Assembly: GCA_015061115.1 (NCBI GenBank)
Contig: SUXE01000003.1
Location: 124,001-188,000, forward strand
Direction: 5' to 3'
Source: Bacteroidales bacterium
GTDB taxonomy: Bacteria > Bacteroidota > Bacteroidia > Bacteroidales > Paludibacteraceae
Length of the DNA: 64,000 bases
The notes under the pieces are model-generated. The model was not told the origin of the DNA. It saw only the letters and a program-made list of their open reading frames with translations, and did no database searches. Within the stretch, counting starts at the first letter, position 1. Every line of letters begins with the position of its first letter. Both the position numbers and the translations under genes were made by a program. Shown piece after piece: positions 33,768 through 43,054 of this stretch.

Positions 33768-34742
33768 ATGAAACAGAAAGGTTATTTATTTTTATTGCTT
33801 TTGTTTTTTGTTATAAACTTGAATGCACAGGATTTTGTGATTCCGGATTCTTATATTTCTGAAAAAAAAACAGAATATATGTATCCGATGGAATGCACTG
33901 GGTCTATTAATGGCAATTTAGTTTTTTATTGTAATGAAATCCAAAAATATTTTTTGAAAAAGAAGAATTCTCTGATTCCTTTAGATATTAAAGAACGTAA
34001 ATTAAAAGGCTATGAGTATGCTTGTATGGATGAAATATTTGATGATATGACCTTATGGAGGGGATTTTCAATTAGTGTTGATAGTCAAAGATTTGTTTGC
34101 TTTAAAGGTGATGATATAATATTTGATCACACTTTCCCGTATTCGTATGAAGATAAGTTTTATAAATCTGGTTTTTTTAACGCTGGTAAGTCTCTGTTTT
34201 TTAAAAGTTTTTGTAATCCTTGGCTTGAATATGGAAGAGATAGAGATTCTGTTTTCTTTTATACTGATTTAGGATTGCCTTTAAAAAAACGAATTATAAA
34301 AAATAGTCTAATGGTGTTTCCTTTAGGGGAAAAAATTTTTTATTCAAAGTACAAGAGTATTGTTTATAAAGATCTTGGAATTGAATATGAAACAATGGAT
34401 ATATATTGTATTAATGAGGGTGGAAAAGAACAGATAATAGCGAAGGATTCAGAATTATTGATGGTTTCTTGTGATGGAAAATATCTTTTAGCTGAGAAAA
34501 AACTATTTGGAAAGAGTGTCCCTATTATAATTGATTTGGATAAAAACAAATGTGTTTATTTGTTGGGTCAAAAGTATCGTAGTAGATACTTTTATTATGA
34601 TGTAGAGAAAAATGCTTTCTGTTATGATATGGGAGATAAGATTCAGTGCTTTCCTTGTGATAGTAAAAAGTTTATTTACGATCCTAAAGTAGAGTTTTCA
34701 ATATATAAATCTGATTGTGATAAATTTTGGGAATCTCATTAA
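33768..34742 (+). CDS. Secreted protein of unknown function, paralogue 1
   Basis: 324 residues with signal peptide MKQKGYLFLLLLFFVINLNAQ cleaved before DFVIPDSY. It is beta-rich with repeating aromatic/charged strands (GNLVFYCNEIQKYFL, GKSLFFKSFCNPWLEYGRD, KYRSRYFYYDVEKNAF), suggestive of a propeller-like or sandwich fold. A paralogue of similar length (44905-45873) shares FSIPxSY, NPWxEYG, TMDIxC, LLGxKYxSRYFYYDV and the end FxSxCDxFW-SH. A lipoprotein at 46266 shares a looser pattern. No catalytic motif is visible. It sits between copies a and b of the hairpin repeat, in an AT-rich island. Confidence 0.7.
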   Translation: MKQKGYLFLLLLFFVINLNAQDFVIPDSYISEKKTEYMYPMECTGSINGNLVFYCNEIQKYFLKKKNSLIPLDIKERKLKGYEYACMDEIFDDMTLWRGFSISVDSQRFVCFKGDDIIFDHTFPYSYEDKFYKSGFFNAGKSLFFKSFCNPWLEYGRDRDSVFFYTDLGLPLKKRIIKNSLMVFPLGEKIFYSKYKSIVYKDLGIEYETMDIYCINEGGKEQIIAKDSELLMVSCDGKYLLAEKKLFGKSVPIIIDLDKNKCVYLLGQKYRSRYFYYDVEKNAFCYDMGDKIQCFPCDSKKFIYDPKVEFSIYKSDCDKFWESH

Positions 34743-34851
34743 CGTGATTTAGAGCAAATCCTATTAGATGATATCTTCCCATTTATAATTATTTTTGAAA
34801 GGTTATGACTGTGTTCATTTGGTAAAAGAAAACTCCGACATTGACTTTGCT

Positions 34852-35085
34852 TAAACCGACAGTGTTTTGCTTCGCAAAAGACAATCGGTTTGTAGATAAC
34901 CTGAGGTTATGTGTTCCCTTCAGGAATGGCTGATGATCGATGGTGGAGGGATGATGGTTGATGATTGACGCTTTGTCCCCGAGGGGAACACATTGAAGAA
35001 TTCAACCGTATCCGATTGTTGTATAACTTGTTATGTAACTGTTGGGAGTGAGACAAAAGGCGTGTTGTGCAACTGTCGGGGAAGC
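34852..35085 (+). repeat. Dispersed hairpin repeat, copy b
   Basis: AAACCGACAGTGTTTTGC..GCAAAAGACAATCGGTTT nested hairpin, AACCTGAGGTT, GTTCCCTTCAGGAAT, GATGATCGATGGTGGAGGG, GTCCCCGAGGGGAAC hairpin, TTCAACCGTATCCGATTGTTG, then two passes of an AACTGT(C/T)GGG block. It follows the secreted paralogue gene, as copy c follows the second paralogue. Confidence 0.8.
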
Positions 35086-35166
35086 GTCAGTAACAAACCA
35101 AAAGCGAGAATATGCAAATGCACGTTCTCGCTTTTGGTTTATTTCTTTCGAAGAATTCTCTATGGG

Positions 35167-36039
35167 TTATGCAAGCATGATGTTGATTTCCTCTTCTGAA
35201 AGATGTAGAAGTCTCGCTATTTCTGAAATAGGCATTCCTCCCTCAGCAAACATTTTGATTGTTGAAATCATCCCCTCTTTTCTGCCTTCTTCAATTCCTT
35301 CTTTTCTGCCTACCTCAACACCTCTTTCATATCCATGCTCCTCCATGTCCATTTCGTCGGCAAGAATCTTCATGCTGGCTTCGTAAACTTTGTATTCTTC
35401 CTCAGAAAGGGCACCGATCTTTGCCTTTTCGATAAGCCGGAGAAGTCCTTCGTCTGCTCGGTCGTATACTGATGGGTCGATATTTTCCATACGTCCTAAA
35501 TTTTTGAAGAAGTCAAACCAAATGTCTCTTGTGGTTATGTTGTTGGCATCCAAAGAGAACTTGGGCAAAGATACAAAATATTTTCGATGTCTGTCCCAAA
35601 ATAAATCCCCTGTGTCGAGATCACACTCTCCTGTGCGAGTCACGACCTTGTCGATGCCTGCCATCGTCTCACCCATGATGAAGATTCCGATGACCTTTGA
35701 AATGTCCTCTTCCATTTTTATCCACTTCAGCCCCTTGCTGATCTTGTTGTCCATGAGTTTGTAGACGTAGAAGTTGGCACGTGTTTTGAAAAATTTCTGG
35801 CAGGAGTTTTGCATCTCGATCATAATTGTGTCCCCTTTGTCAGTGGTGCAGAGAAGGTCGAACGTCACGCCCCTCTTGCTCTTTAATGAAGCTGGCATCT
35901 CCACATTTTCAAACTTCACACTAATGATTGTGTCCTCGTCTCCTTCCAGGATAGCGTTTAGAAAGGATTTCATGATGATTTCGTCTGACAAACAATATTT
36001 GAATCCGAAATCACACCTCAAATCGATGTATTTTCCCAT
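35167..36039 (-). CDS. Rpn family PD-(D/E)XK transposase/recombination-promoting nuclease
   Basis: 290 residues, full length for the family. N-terminal DLRCDFGFKYCLSDEIIMKS is the standard start; nuclease core FDLLCTTDKGD-IMIEMQNS carries the D and E-x-Q of the PD-(D/E)XK fold. The C-terminal ~60 residues hold the typical charged helical repeats (YERGVEVGRKEGIEEGRKEG) and a short helix-turn-helix-like end (ISEIARLLHLSEEEINIM). A 502-nt stretch (35283-35784) is identical to the damaged copy at 42145-42646. Rpn proteins cut DNA and promote RecA-independent recombination. Confidence 0.92.
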   Translation of the reverse strand: MGKYIDLRCDFGFKYCLSDEIIMKSFLNAILEGDEDTIISVKFENVEMPASLKSKRGVTFDLLCTTDKGDTIMIEMQNSCQKFFKTRANFYVYKLMDNKISKGLKWIKMEEDISKVIGIFIMGETMAGIDKVVTRTGECDLDTGDLFWDRHRKYFVSLPKFSLDANNITTRDIWFDFFKNLGRMENIDPSVYDRADEGLLRLIEKAKIGALSEEEYKVYEASMKILADEMDMEEHGYERGVEVGRKEGIEEGRKEGMISTIKMFAEGGMPISEIARLLHLSEEEINIMLA

Positions 36040-36100
36040 TGTTTTTTGTTAATGTTTTTTGTACTATGTCTAATCATAAACTGACTAAACAAATTCGGAT

Positions 36101-36165
36101 GCAAATATATAAAAGTTTATTTATTTAATGTCTTGTGGCAAAAATAAATAAACTTTTATATTTGC
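36101..36165. promoter_or_regulatory. Inverted-repeat region with outward TAnnTTTG boxes
   Basis: The arm at 36101-36126 (GCAAATATATAAAAGTTT...) is the inverse of 36142-36165 (...AAACTTTTATATTTGC), 24 paired bases with one 2-nt bulge. Each arm ends outward in TATATTTG, so both strands carry a -7 box. The minus-facing box would serve the Rpn gene (start 36039). The plus-facing one points into the 3' end of the LRR gene. A related but less symmetric sequence precedes the Rpn remnant at 44770-44880. Confidence 0.6.
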
Positions 36166-36184
36166 AAGATTTATCGAGGCATTG

Positions 36185-39100
36185 TTATTCTTTGCTGTTT
36201 TTGACTGTGACTTTCCCTCTCGAATGCTTGCCGCATTTTACAAGGTAAACGCCATTGGGTACATTGACTTTTAACTCTTTATCTTTTCCGATATGACCTA
36301 TGTGAATGAGTTTGCCCGTTGTGTCGTATATTTCCACATCGGAGTCAATTGAGGCTGATACGACAATTGTTCCCTGATCTGTGTATATCTTACAATCCGT
36401 GTCGGTTATGACCTCTGGAATTTGAACAATTTCCAGAAGATCCTTCAATTTCACCTGATATGCCAATGCCTTATGTTTAGGGTTGGATGCCACGCAGACC
36501 AAAGAGTAATCCTCCATGTAGTCGGCAATGTCCATGGCTTGTGGGTCAAATACCATATATTTTTCTGTCGATATCGGTTGTTCTGCCGATGCCGCACGCA
36601 GGGAACTGCTGAATCCAAACGAATTTATCCATGTTTGCAAATAGTCATTTAAAACCAAATACCATGTGGTGTCGGCAATATAGGCATACGATGGACCTAA
36701 GTCAGGTAGTGAATAGATGAAATCGGAGAATGACTGGGAATTCTTAAACAAAGAATCAATAGACCAATTGGAAGAATCCACGGTGATAGGAACCACAAAA
36801 TTGTGATATTTGCACCATTTCTCAGGTATTGTGTCCACTCCGTCGGGTAGATATTTTATCACTTTGCCAGACATGGCGAATGTCCAGGTCAGAGAATCTG
36901 GTGCTATCGTGTTTGGATCTGTCCCCAATCGAACAGTATCTAGTCGAGTGTTTCTAAAGTTGTTTATGGACTGAAATGTTGCTATGTAATTATTCACGTT
37001 GGTGAATTTGTCCAAGTTGATTATTTCGTCCATATTGCATTCCATGCCTGCAAATGTCTGAAACATGGAAACGGGAAGAGAATTTTCTTTATCCGAGAAT
37101 TTCATGAAATGTATATGATCAAACGCTCCTGCCGAGAAGAATGTTTGCGTCAGACATGAGATTTTGGAGAAAGATGATAAATCAATGGAATCAATCGGAC
37201 ATCCTAAGAATGTTTGGATAAAGCTTACTTCGTTGTTGTTTTCCTTTTCGGAGAATGTCACTTTTTTTAGACTACTAGAGGTGAAGGCGAAATCCATACA
37301 TGTTATATTTTCGAAATAGCTTAGATTGACTTCATAAATGCCACTTCCGTAAAATGTACTATCAAGATTGACAGGAGATTCGTTCCGCTCTTGGGGAAAT
37401 GTCACCTGACCTAATTTCGTTGTGCCTTGGAAAAATCCTTTTAATCCATTTGTTATGTTTAATGTCGCATTGCTGAAATCGAAAGATGTTAGATTGTCCA
37501 GGGCGCTGTTGTTTTCCCTCATGGCATTTTTTACTCTTATGATATTGCTATCGTTGTAGTTGCCATATAACTGTATTGAACAATATTTGTAATTTGAAGC
37601 GTATTTGTGGATGCTGCCAGGGTACAAACTGTCAATCGTAACTATATGGTGGTACATCTCTTCCATTTTGTATGATTGAGGTGATATACCCAATGACAAG
37701 TATGGCATGTCCGGTTTCTTCGTGTATATTGGTAATGACCAGATGTATTCTGACATCGCATCATTTTTTATGCCACACCAAATCATGGATGCATTTGCTT
37801 TAATCTCCGCTGTCAACTCTTTTGAGGAGTGAATAGAGTCCTCTATTTTGTATTTCCACAGCGTGTCTTGTATGGCTACATATTGTGGTTGCGGTATAAT
37901 AGATATTGAATCAATGGAATTTATGTCTGCGTAGAAGTCTACTATAGGTAAAACTACGTTGTGTAAGATTATCGATGTGACCCGACTTTCATCATAAGTG
38001 GTCATGGATTTAGGGAAATATATAAACGCATGGCAATTCTCGAATGCTCTATTCCCGGATATATAATTATCTTTAGGGTGTCCTAAACGTAGTGTATCTA
38101 GTGAATAGCAGTTCACAAAAGCGAAGTTTGCCCACTGATAGTTAATGAAAGATTCAAGTCCTGAGATTGATTTGAGATTGTTGCATTGATAAAATGTATG
38201 TTCAAGCCTGATTTCGTCTGCTTTCTCTTCTGACGAGAATGCCACAGTTTGGAGGGCCTTGCATCCGTTAAATGTATATGAAATGTTTGTGATATTTTTG
38301 AAACGGTCCAGATTATTTATCTGCTCTAATCTCCAACACCCTTCAAATGTTTTCTTTAGACTGATTTTGTTTGTGTCGGCTTCTTGGCTGAAGGTTAATT
38401 CTTTTAACGACTCGCATTTCACAAATGCTTGTTCCAAACTGTTGATGCCATGAATGTTCTCTAAATTCTTTATCTCTTCCAAACTTAAACATCCTTCAAA
38501 GGAGGAGGTTAAACCATATGTTCCTTTTGGGTCTTTTTCTGGGAATGCAAAATGTTGGATATTTTCCATTCCGAATGCTATGGAATCCAAGTTCTCATTG
38601 CTAAATGCGAATGTGGCTTCTGACAAATCGATGCTTTTGTACCATTTCGCATTTGAATGAAAATGGTTTTTGGCTTTCCTTAATAAGTTGTCGTCCATTG
38701 TGCCTACGATGCGGATGGTTTTTGGCTTTACGACTTTGTGGTTGTTTATTGTGTCTAATTTGATGTAATATTCGCCATTAACATCTACGATATATGCCAT
38801 GGCATCTTTTTCTTGTTGAAGGTGGAATGGCGCGCTCCATACGTAGTCATCCATTGATTCGTTTTTCAGTCCGACCCAAATGTTTTTATTCTCGAAGTTG
38901 GTGATTTTATTTAGCGAGTCGGTGGATTCTATAATTTCTGATGCCTCAAAGGTGTCGCCTACTTTCCATATTGTATCTTGCGCTATCATGCATTGAGGAT
39001 ATGCGATGGCATTCAGTATTTTTATGTGTCCGTTTTGGACTGATGCGTGAACGGAAGATGAATCGATATGCCATAGAAATATACGAAAGTTTTTTTTCCA

Positions 39101-39958
39101 AGCGTCGCAGAAATAGTTGTTCTCTCGTGAGAAGTGCACTTGTGCGTTACATCCGTCAAATGCATTGTCGTTATTGTATTCGGAATCAGAGATTGAACCG
39201 ATGTAAATGTCTTCTAAGGTTTCACATTCTGCGAATGTTTTGCTTAAGCGTGAGTTTGTTATTTTGTCGATGCGAATCGTTTTTATTTGTTTGCAACTTT
39301 CGAATGACGTGGTTAAATTACCATTTCTAACTTCCCCTATGTGAATCGTTTGCAATTTTTCGCATCCTCCGAAAAAACCGTTATGCAGTAGAAATAAGTT
39401 TCTGTTGTCTTGCACGTCTAATACATCTGCTTCGAATTCTTCCAGATTTTTGCAACCTTTGAAGGAGTAGTCCAAACCGCCACCACCTGTTAAATAGCAT
39501 TTTCCAAAGTGAATTTTTTTCAGACTTTCGCAATGCTCAAATGAGTAGGTTAGATTGGCATTTTGGAGCATTTCGAGATTTTCAATTGTGGTTAAATTTT
39601 TACAGCCCGTAAAATCTAGCTTAATCCTTGCGTTGATTGTGTCTGTTGGAAATCTGACGGTCTTTAAATTTTCCAAGTTTGGTGATGCAACAAAAAGCCA
39701 ATATTCCCTTTGGGTGAATTCTGCTTTTGAAAAATCGAGCAATTGTATCGATTTAATAGACGGTTTTATATATTCCCATCCACTCCAATCGTCTAAATCT
39801 CCTACTATGGAGAGAGAATCCCACCCAGCTATGGTATCTGCGGTTTCTATATCGTCGAATGCACTTGCTTCCCCGTTTTTGTAAAATATATATGAGGCAC
39901 TAGTTGCCATGGATGTGTAGATGATGGACAGTAAAAAGATGAATACAATTTTCCTCAT
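36185..39958 (-). CDS. Large secreted BspA-like LRR protein with type IX-type C-terminal tail
   Basis: 1257 residues. Signal peptide 1-21. Three blocks of irregular ~22-26 residue leucine-rich repeats (~50-290, ~420-660, ~790-1040), each with motifs such as LEEFEADVLDVQDN, LETLEDIYIGSIS-like strands and FxxCxxLxxI turns (for example FEGCWRLEQINNLDRF). The blocks are separated by segments sharing MIAQDTIW/YVAIQDTLW and GLKNESMDDYVW/GIKNDAMSEYIW. This implies ancient triplication of a block. The last ~75 residues form a Por secretion tail (DSDVEIYDTTGKLIHIGHIG ... NGVYLVKCG). Probably displayed on the surface as a binding or adhesion protein. Confidence 0.85.
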   Translation of the reverse strand: MRKIVFIFLLSIIYTSMATSASYIFYKNGEASAFDDIETADTIAGWDSLSIVGDLDDWSGWEYIKPSIKSIQLLDFSKAEFTQREYWLFVASPNLENLKTVRFPTDTINARIKLDFTGCKNLTTIENLEMLQNANLTYSFEHCESLKKIHFGKCYLTGGGGLDYSFKGCKNLEEFEADVLDVQDNRNLFLLHNGFFGGCEKLQTIHIGEVRNGNLTTSFESCKQIKTIRIDKITNSRLSKTFAECETLEDIYIGSISDSEYNNDNAFDGCNAQVHFSRENNYFCDAWKKNFRIFLWHIDSSSVHASVQNGHIKILNAIAYPQCMIAQDTIWKVGDTFEASEIIESTDSLNKITNFENKNIWVGLKNESMDDYVWSAPFHLQQEKDAMAYIVDVNGEYYIKLDTINNHKVVKPKTIRIVGTMDDNLLRKAKNHFHSNAKWYKSIDLSEATFAFSNENLDSIAFGMENIQHFAFPEKDPKGTYGLTSSFEGCLSLEEIKNLENIHGINSLEQAFVKCESLKELTFSQEADTNKISLKKTFEGCWRLEQINNLDRFKNITNISYTFNGCKALQTVAFSSEEKADEIRLEHTFYQCNNLKSISGLESFINYQWANFAFVNCYSLDTLRLGHPKDNYISGNRAFENCHAFIYFPKSMTTYDESRVTSIILHNVVLPIVDFYADINSIDSISIIPQPQYVAIQDTLWKYKIEDSIHSSKELTAEIKANASMIWCGIKNDAMSEYIWSLPIYTKKPDMPYLSLGISPQSYKMEEMYHHIVTIDSLYPGSIHKYASNYKYCSIQLYGNYNDSNIIRVKNAMRENNSALDNLTSFDFSNATLNITNGLKGFFQGTTKLGQVTFPQERNESPVNLDSTFYGSGIYEVNLSYFENITCMDFAFTSSSLKKVTFSEKENNNEVSFIQTFLGCPIDSIDLSSFSKISCLTQTFFSAGAFDHIHFMKFSDKENSLPVSMFQTFAGMECNMDEIINLDKFTNVNNYIATFQSINNFRNTRLDTVRLGTDPNTIAPDSLTWTFAMSGKVIKYLPDGVDTIPEKWCKYHNFVVPITVDSSNWSIDSLFKNSQSFSDFIYSLPDLGPSYAYIADTTWYLVLNDYLQTWINSFGFSSSLRAASAEQPISTEKYMVFDPQAMDIADYMEDYSLVCVASNPKHKALAYQVKLKDLLEIVQIPEVITDTDCKIYTDQGTIVVSASIDSDVEIYDTTGKLIHIGHIGKDKELKVNVPNGVYLVKCGKHSRGKVTVKNSKE

Positions 39959-40146
39959 TTTTCTAAATTTTTGAAGGATGACTTATTGGTTGAATTTATT
40001 TTATAATAAAAAACAAATAAAGGTTGCGTATTTTTCTTGATTTTTAGTATTTTAGTAAAATAAATCGTGAAATTTCATCGCAAATTTAAAAAAATCTTGG
40101 AATATACAAGCAATTCGTAAGTAGTTATGTTCGCTCCTAAATAGAG

Positions 40147-40330
40147 GCAAAGGAGTTGTTGTGAAAAACAACACTTCTGAAAACTCAAGTAAATCACTTT
40201 GGTGTATAGATGATTCTATAATGGTTTTTGCAAAAGCTATTGATGATGATTTGTCTATATTTAGGTGTTGTTTTAGCGATGGAAAATCTAGTAGAGTTGT
40301 TTGATGTAGAAGAGACCTCAATAGGTTCAG
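40147..40330 (+). pseudogene. Fragment of the 46266 lipoprotein gene family
   Basis: About 184 bp match 46443-46628 almost base for base (GGAGTTGTTGTGAAAAACAA onward, through GGTTCAG). A two-base deletion (GATGGAAAATC against GATGGAAAAAATC) breaks the frame, and both ends of the gene are missing. After 40330 the sequence continues in another frame as GIIKAVYKYDKDKRTWELL and a stop (TAA, about 40392), the tail of some further lost gene. Confidence 0.75.
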
Positions 40331-40461
40331 ATGGAATAATTAAGGCTGTTTATAAATATGATAAAGACAAAAGAACATGGGAGTTGCTATAAATAATATC
40401 ATGAATCATTATCGATTCCAAAAAAGAAATACACTTTTCGTCAAAATAAAAGGTGTAGAAT

Positions 40462-41172
40462 ATGTGTATAATGAATTTTTTGAATTCAAAAAAAAAAGTT
40501 TTGCTTAAGGATGATGATTTTTTAGGATATGATATTTTTAATGAAAAAGACGTGACTGATTTCTATAATGTATTATCAAATGACAATTTTATAGATGGAG
40601 TTTACACCAAAGGAAATTTTTTCTATAAAATATCTAGTGAAGACTATTTTGCGAGAATAAAGTATTTGCTGGGAAATGCGGAAACGTATGAATTGAAAAA
40701 GCATAATCAGTTGAATTATTGGTTTGCTCCATTTCACGTTATTCGTGATTCAGAAGTAGAATCGTGTTATGATTTATCCGTAACTATTGTAATGTCTGGA
40801 ATAGAATATAAAGAATGGAGTGATGGTGCCTATAAAGATGCCTGGTTAGAACCATCTGGACGTATTATGCCAGATTTTATTGCTATAATCGGTAGTTCTA
40901 AAGAAGAAATAAAGCATATTCCGGTAAACGAGATTTCCCATAGAGAGGAAAATCATGGTAGCGATTATTATGTGTCATTTGATTATGTTCCAAAGAAGTA
41001 TTTAGATAAAATAATTTTGTATCGTCGTTATAGAGATGCGTCAAACATAGAAAGGTTGCCAGGTTATTATACTGGAGAATTTGATAAATTAGAACTGAAT
41101 GTAAATAACCCTAATTTTGATATTCTTTGTACTATGAAAGAATATAAAATTTGTGAAGAGAAAATAGAATAA
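40462..41172 (+). CDS. Hypothetical protein, unrecognised
   Basis: 236 residues (alternative ATG at 40471). No signal peptide; acidic. Middle part has HLV-like strands (WFAPFHVIRDSEVESCYDLS, VTIVMSGIEYKEWSDGAY) and a DYYVSFDYVPKKYLDKIILYRRY segment. I do not recognise a family. It is followed after 80 bp by another unrecognised gene on the same strand, and both lie among gene fragments and Rpn copies. Size and setting would suit an immunity protein left from a toxin locus, which is only a guess. Confidence 0.6.
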   Translation: MCIMNFLNSKKKVLLKDDDFLGYDIFNEKDVTDFYNVLSNDNFIDGVYTKGNFFYKISSEDYFARIKYLLGNAETYELKKHNQLNYWFAPFHVIRDSEVESCYDLSVTIVMSGIEYKEWSDGAYKDAWLEPSGRIMPDFIAIIGSSKEEIKHIPVNEISHREENHGSDYYVSFDYVPKKYLDKIILYRRYRDASNIERLPGYYTGEFDKLELNVNNPNFDILCTMKEYKICEEKIE

Positions 41173-41252
41173 ACATTTTGTTGATAACAGTTTTGCAAAA
41201 GTAAATTACAGAAAGGAACGATTTGTTATATTCTTTAGGTATTGACTTGTCA

Positions 41253-41807
41253 ATGTTTCGTAAAAAAGTTGTCGTGCAAAATATGGGAAAAATTAAAGAT
41301 TTTGAATGGTATAATGATTTGGGAGAAACTATTCGTTTCACGGAAACTTCATGTTTAGGGAAAAGTATAGAATTCCCTGTCGATTTTTATTTAAATTCTG
41401 AAATAAATGAATTTAGATCTATTGGAGTTAGATGGAAATTTGAGGAGAAACTAATAGATATGCCGGATGTTGATTTTAGAGGATGTTGTCCGACTCCAAA
41501 TATGAATAGCGTGATAGTCTCTTATGATAGGAACAATATGTTTCAATCTTCTATTTTTAATGCAGATGGAAGTATATATATGGAGATTGATATACCTCAA
41601 AGAACAGATTTCAATATACAAGAAAGAGCATTACGTGCGCCAAATTCGCCTTCTGTTATTGCAGATATTGCATGGGTGAAAAATCCTAAAGATGATTTTA
41701 TTATGTGGATAGAACTTCGTGGCCGTACTGATCCTTATTGGGAATTGTTCCGTTTTGATCCTATGACAGGTGAATTTGGAGTGTCTGTGAATCACGGATG
41801 TTTCTAG
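41253..41807 (+). CDS. Hypothetical protein, unrecognised
   Basis: About 184 residues from the ATG at 41253; a TTG at 41223 and an ATG at 41283 (MGKIKDFEWYND) are also in frame, and none has a clear ribosome site. No signal peptide. Beta-rich, with segments such as GVRWKFEEKLIDMPDVDFRG, DGSIYMEIDIPQR, IADIAWVKNPKDDFIMWIEL and WELFRFDPMTGEFGV, which resemble the outer strands of a propeller or WD-like blade. Possibly co-transcribed with the gene at 40462. Function unknown. Confidence 0.6.
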   Translation: MFRKKVVVQNMGKIKDFEWYNDLGETIRFTETSCLGKSIEFPVDFYLNSEINEFRSIGVRWKFEEKLIDMPDVDFRGCCPTPNMNSVIVSYDRNNMFQSSIFNADGSIYMEIDIPQRTDFNIQERALRAPNSPSVIADIAWVKNPKDDFIMWIELRGRTDPYWELFRFDPMTGEFGVSVNHGCF

Positions 41808-41870
41808 ATTTTTTCTAAGACATTCATATATGAAATTTTGGAAGATTGATCGTTGAATGTATGGCGTAAC

Positions 41871-42012
41871 CATTGTGGCCGCCCGATTCCTGAGCGTTTC
41901 CATGCCTCCGAAACAAAGACACGAAATAAAAAATCAAATCGGGAATGTGCATTTGTACATTCCCGATTTGATTATGTTTTAAGAAGATATATGATCTCCT
42001 AAAGATTTTCTA
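41871..42012. repeat. 3'-flank repeat of Rpn copies with strong bidirectional terminator hairpin
   Basis: Contains GTGGCCGCCCGATTCCTG, GTTTCCATGCCTCCGAAACA and the stem AAATCGGGAATGTGC/GTACATTCCCGATTT (41936-41969), then TCTCCTAAAGATTTTCTATT running into the 3' end of the Rpn gene. The same block is at 44198-44340. The stem is followed by T-rich DNA on both sides, so it can end transcription of both the 41253 gene and the Rpn gene. Confidence 0.75.
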
Positions 42013-42763
42013 TTTCATCCAAAGAGAGTTCTGTCAACTCAGAGATGGTGGCGATGTCAAATCCTTTGTCTTTCATGCTTTTTGCAATTTGGATGGATTT
42101 GTTATGCTCTCCTTTCTCCATACCTTCCTTGATTCCCTCTTTCTTGCCTTCTTCAATTCCTTCTTTTCTGCCTACCTCAACACCTCTTTCATATCCATGC
42201 TCCTCCATGTCCATTTCGTCGGCAAGAATCTTCATGCTGGCTTCGTAAACTTTGTATTCTTCCTCAGAAAGGGCACCGATCTTTGCCTTTTCGATAAGCC
42301 GGAGAAGTCCTTCGTCTGCTCGGTCGTATACTGATGGGTCGATATTTTCCATACGTCCTAAATTTTTGAAGAAGTCAAACCAAATGTCTCTTGTGGTTAT
42401 GTTGTTGGCATCCAAAGAGAACTTGGGCAAAGATACAAAATATTTTCGATGTCTGTCCCAAAATAAATCCCCTGTGTCGAGATCACACTCTCCTGTGCGA
42501 GTCACGACCTTGTCGATGCCTGCCATCGTCTCACCCATGATGAAGATTCCGATGACCTTTGAAATGTCCTCTTCCATTTTTATCCACTTCAGCCCCTTGC
42601 TGATCTTGTTGTCCATGAGTTTGTAGACGTAGAAGTTGGCACGTGTCTTGAAATATTTCTGGCATGAGTTCTGCATCTCAATCAAGATTGGGTCTCCTTT
42701 GTCAGTGGTGCAGAGCATGTCGTATATCACTCCACGACGATTCTTTCCCCCACGTCGCACCAA
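41999..42763 (-). pseudogene. Rpn transposase gene, 5'-truncated
   Basis: The open frame gives 254 residues but begins with a TTG and VRRGGKNRRGVIYDMLC, entering the family just before the nuclease core; a stop (TAA) lies three codons upstream and the usual ~55-residue start is missing. The core TTDKGD-ILIEMQNS is intact. The C-terminus (KSMKDKGFDIATISELTELS) differs from that of 35167-36039, while the central 502 nt are identical. I read this as a recombinant copy that lost its front; leaky translation cannot be excluded. Confidence 0.75.
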
Positions 42764-42800
42764 TCTATATTAAGATTTATTTAATGTCATGCGTCCAAAT

Positions 42801-43046
42801 TTAATATTCTTCTATCTTTGTAAGGATTTCTATGTCATATGTTTTGCTGTCAAATATTCCGAATCTAAAGTAGGTGTAGGCTTTGTGGTGGATTTCACTC
42901 AGGATCAAATATTTAGGGCTGTATGTATAAAAGCAGGAAAAGTATTCTAGGCCTTAGATGATCAGATTGAAGAGGCAAATGAGGCAAAAGAAATAGAAAA
43001 CTTTTCTGGTCTTGTTGAGGAAATAAAAGAGGTGATATTAAAATAA
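42801..43046 (+). pseudogene. Gene remnant with in-frame amber stop
   Basis: One frame reads LIFFYLCKDFYVICFAVKYS..GVGFVVDFTQDQIF and CIKAGKVF, then TAG (42948-42950), then ALDDQIEEANEAKEIENFSG..EEIKEVILK and TAA (43044-43046). The coiled-coil-like ending looks like a real C-terminus. No start codon is seen. It abuts the broken front of the Rpn copy. Confidence 0.4.
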
Positions 43047-43054
43047 AATCGAGA

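Noticed and set aside
35390..35764. Plus-strand frame identical to one at 42252-42626
   Set aside because: It is the antisense of the identical Rpn tract, not a separate gene; its identity simply reflects that tract.
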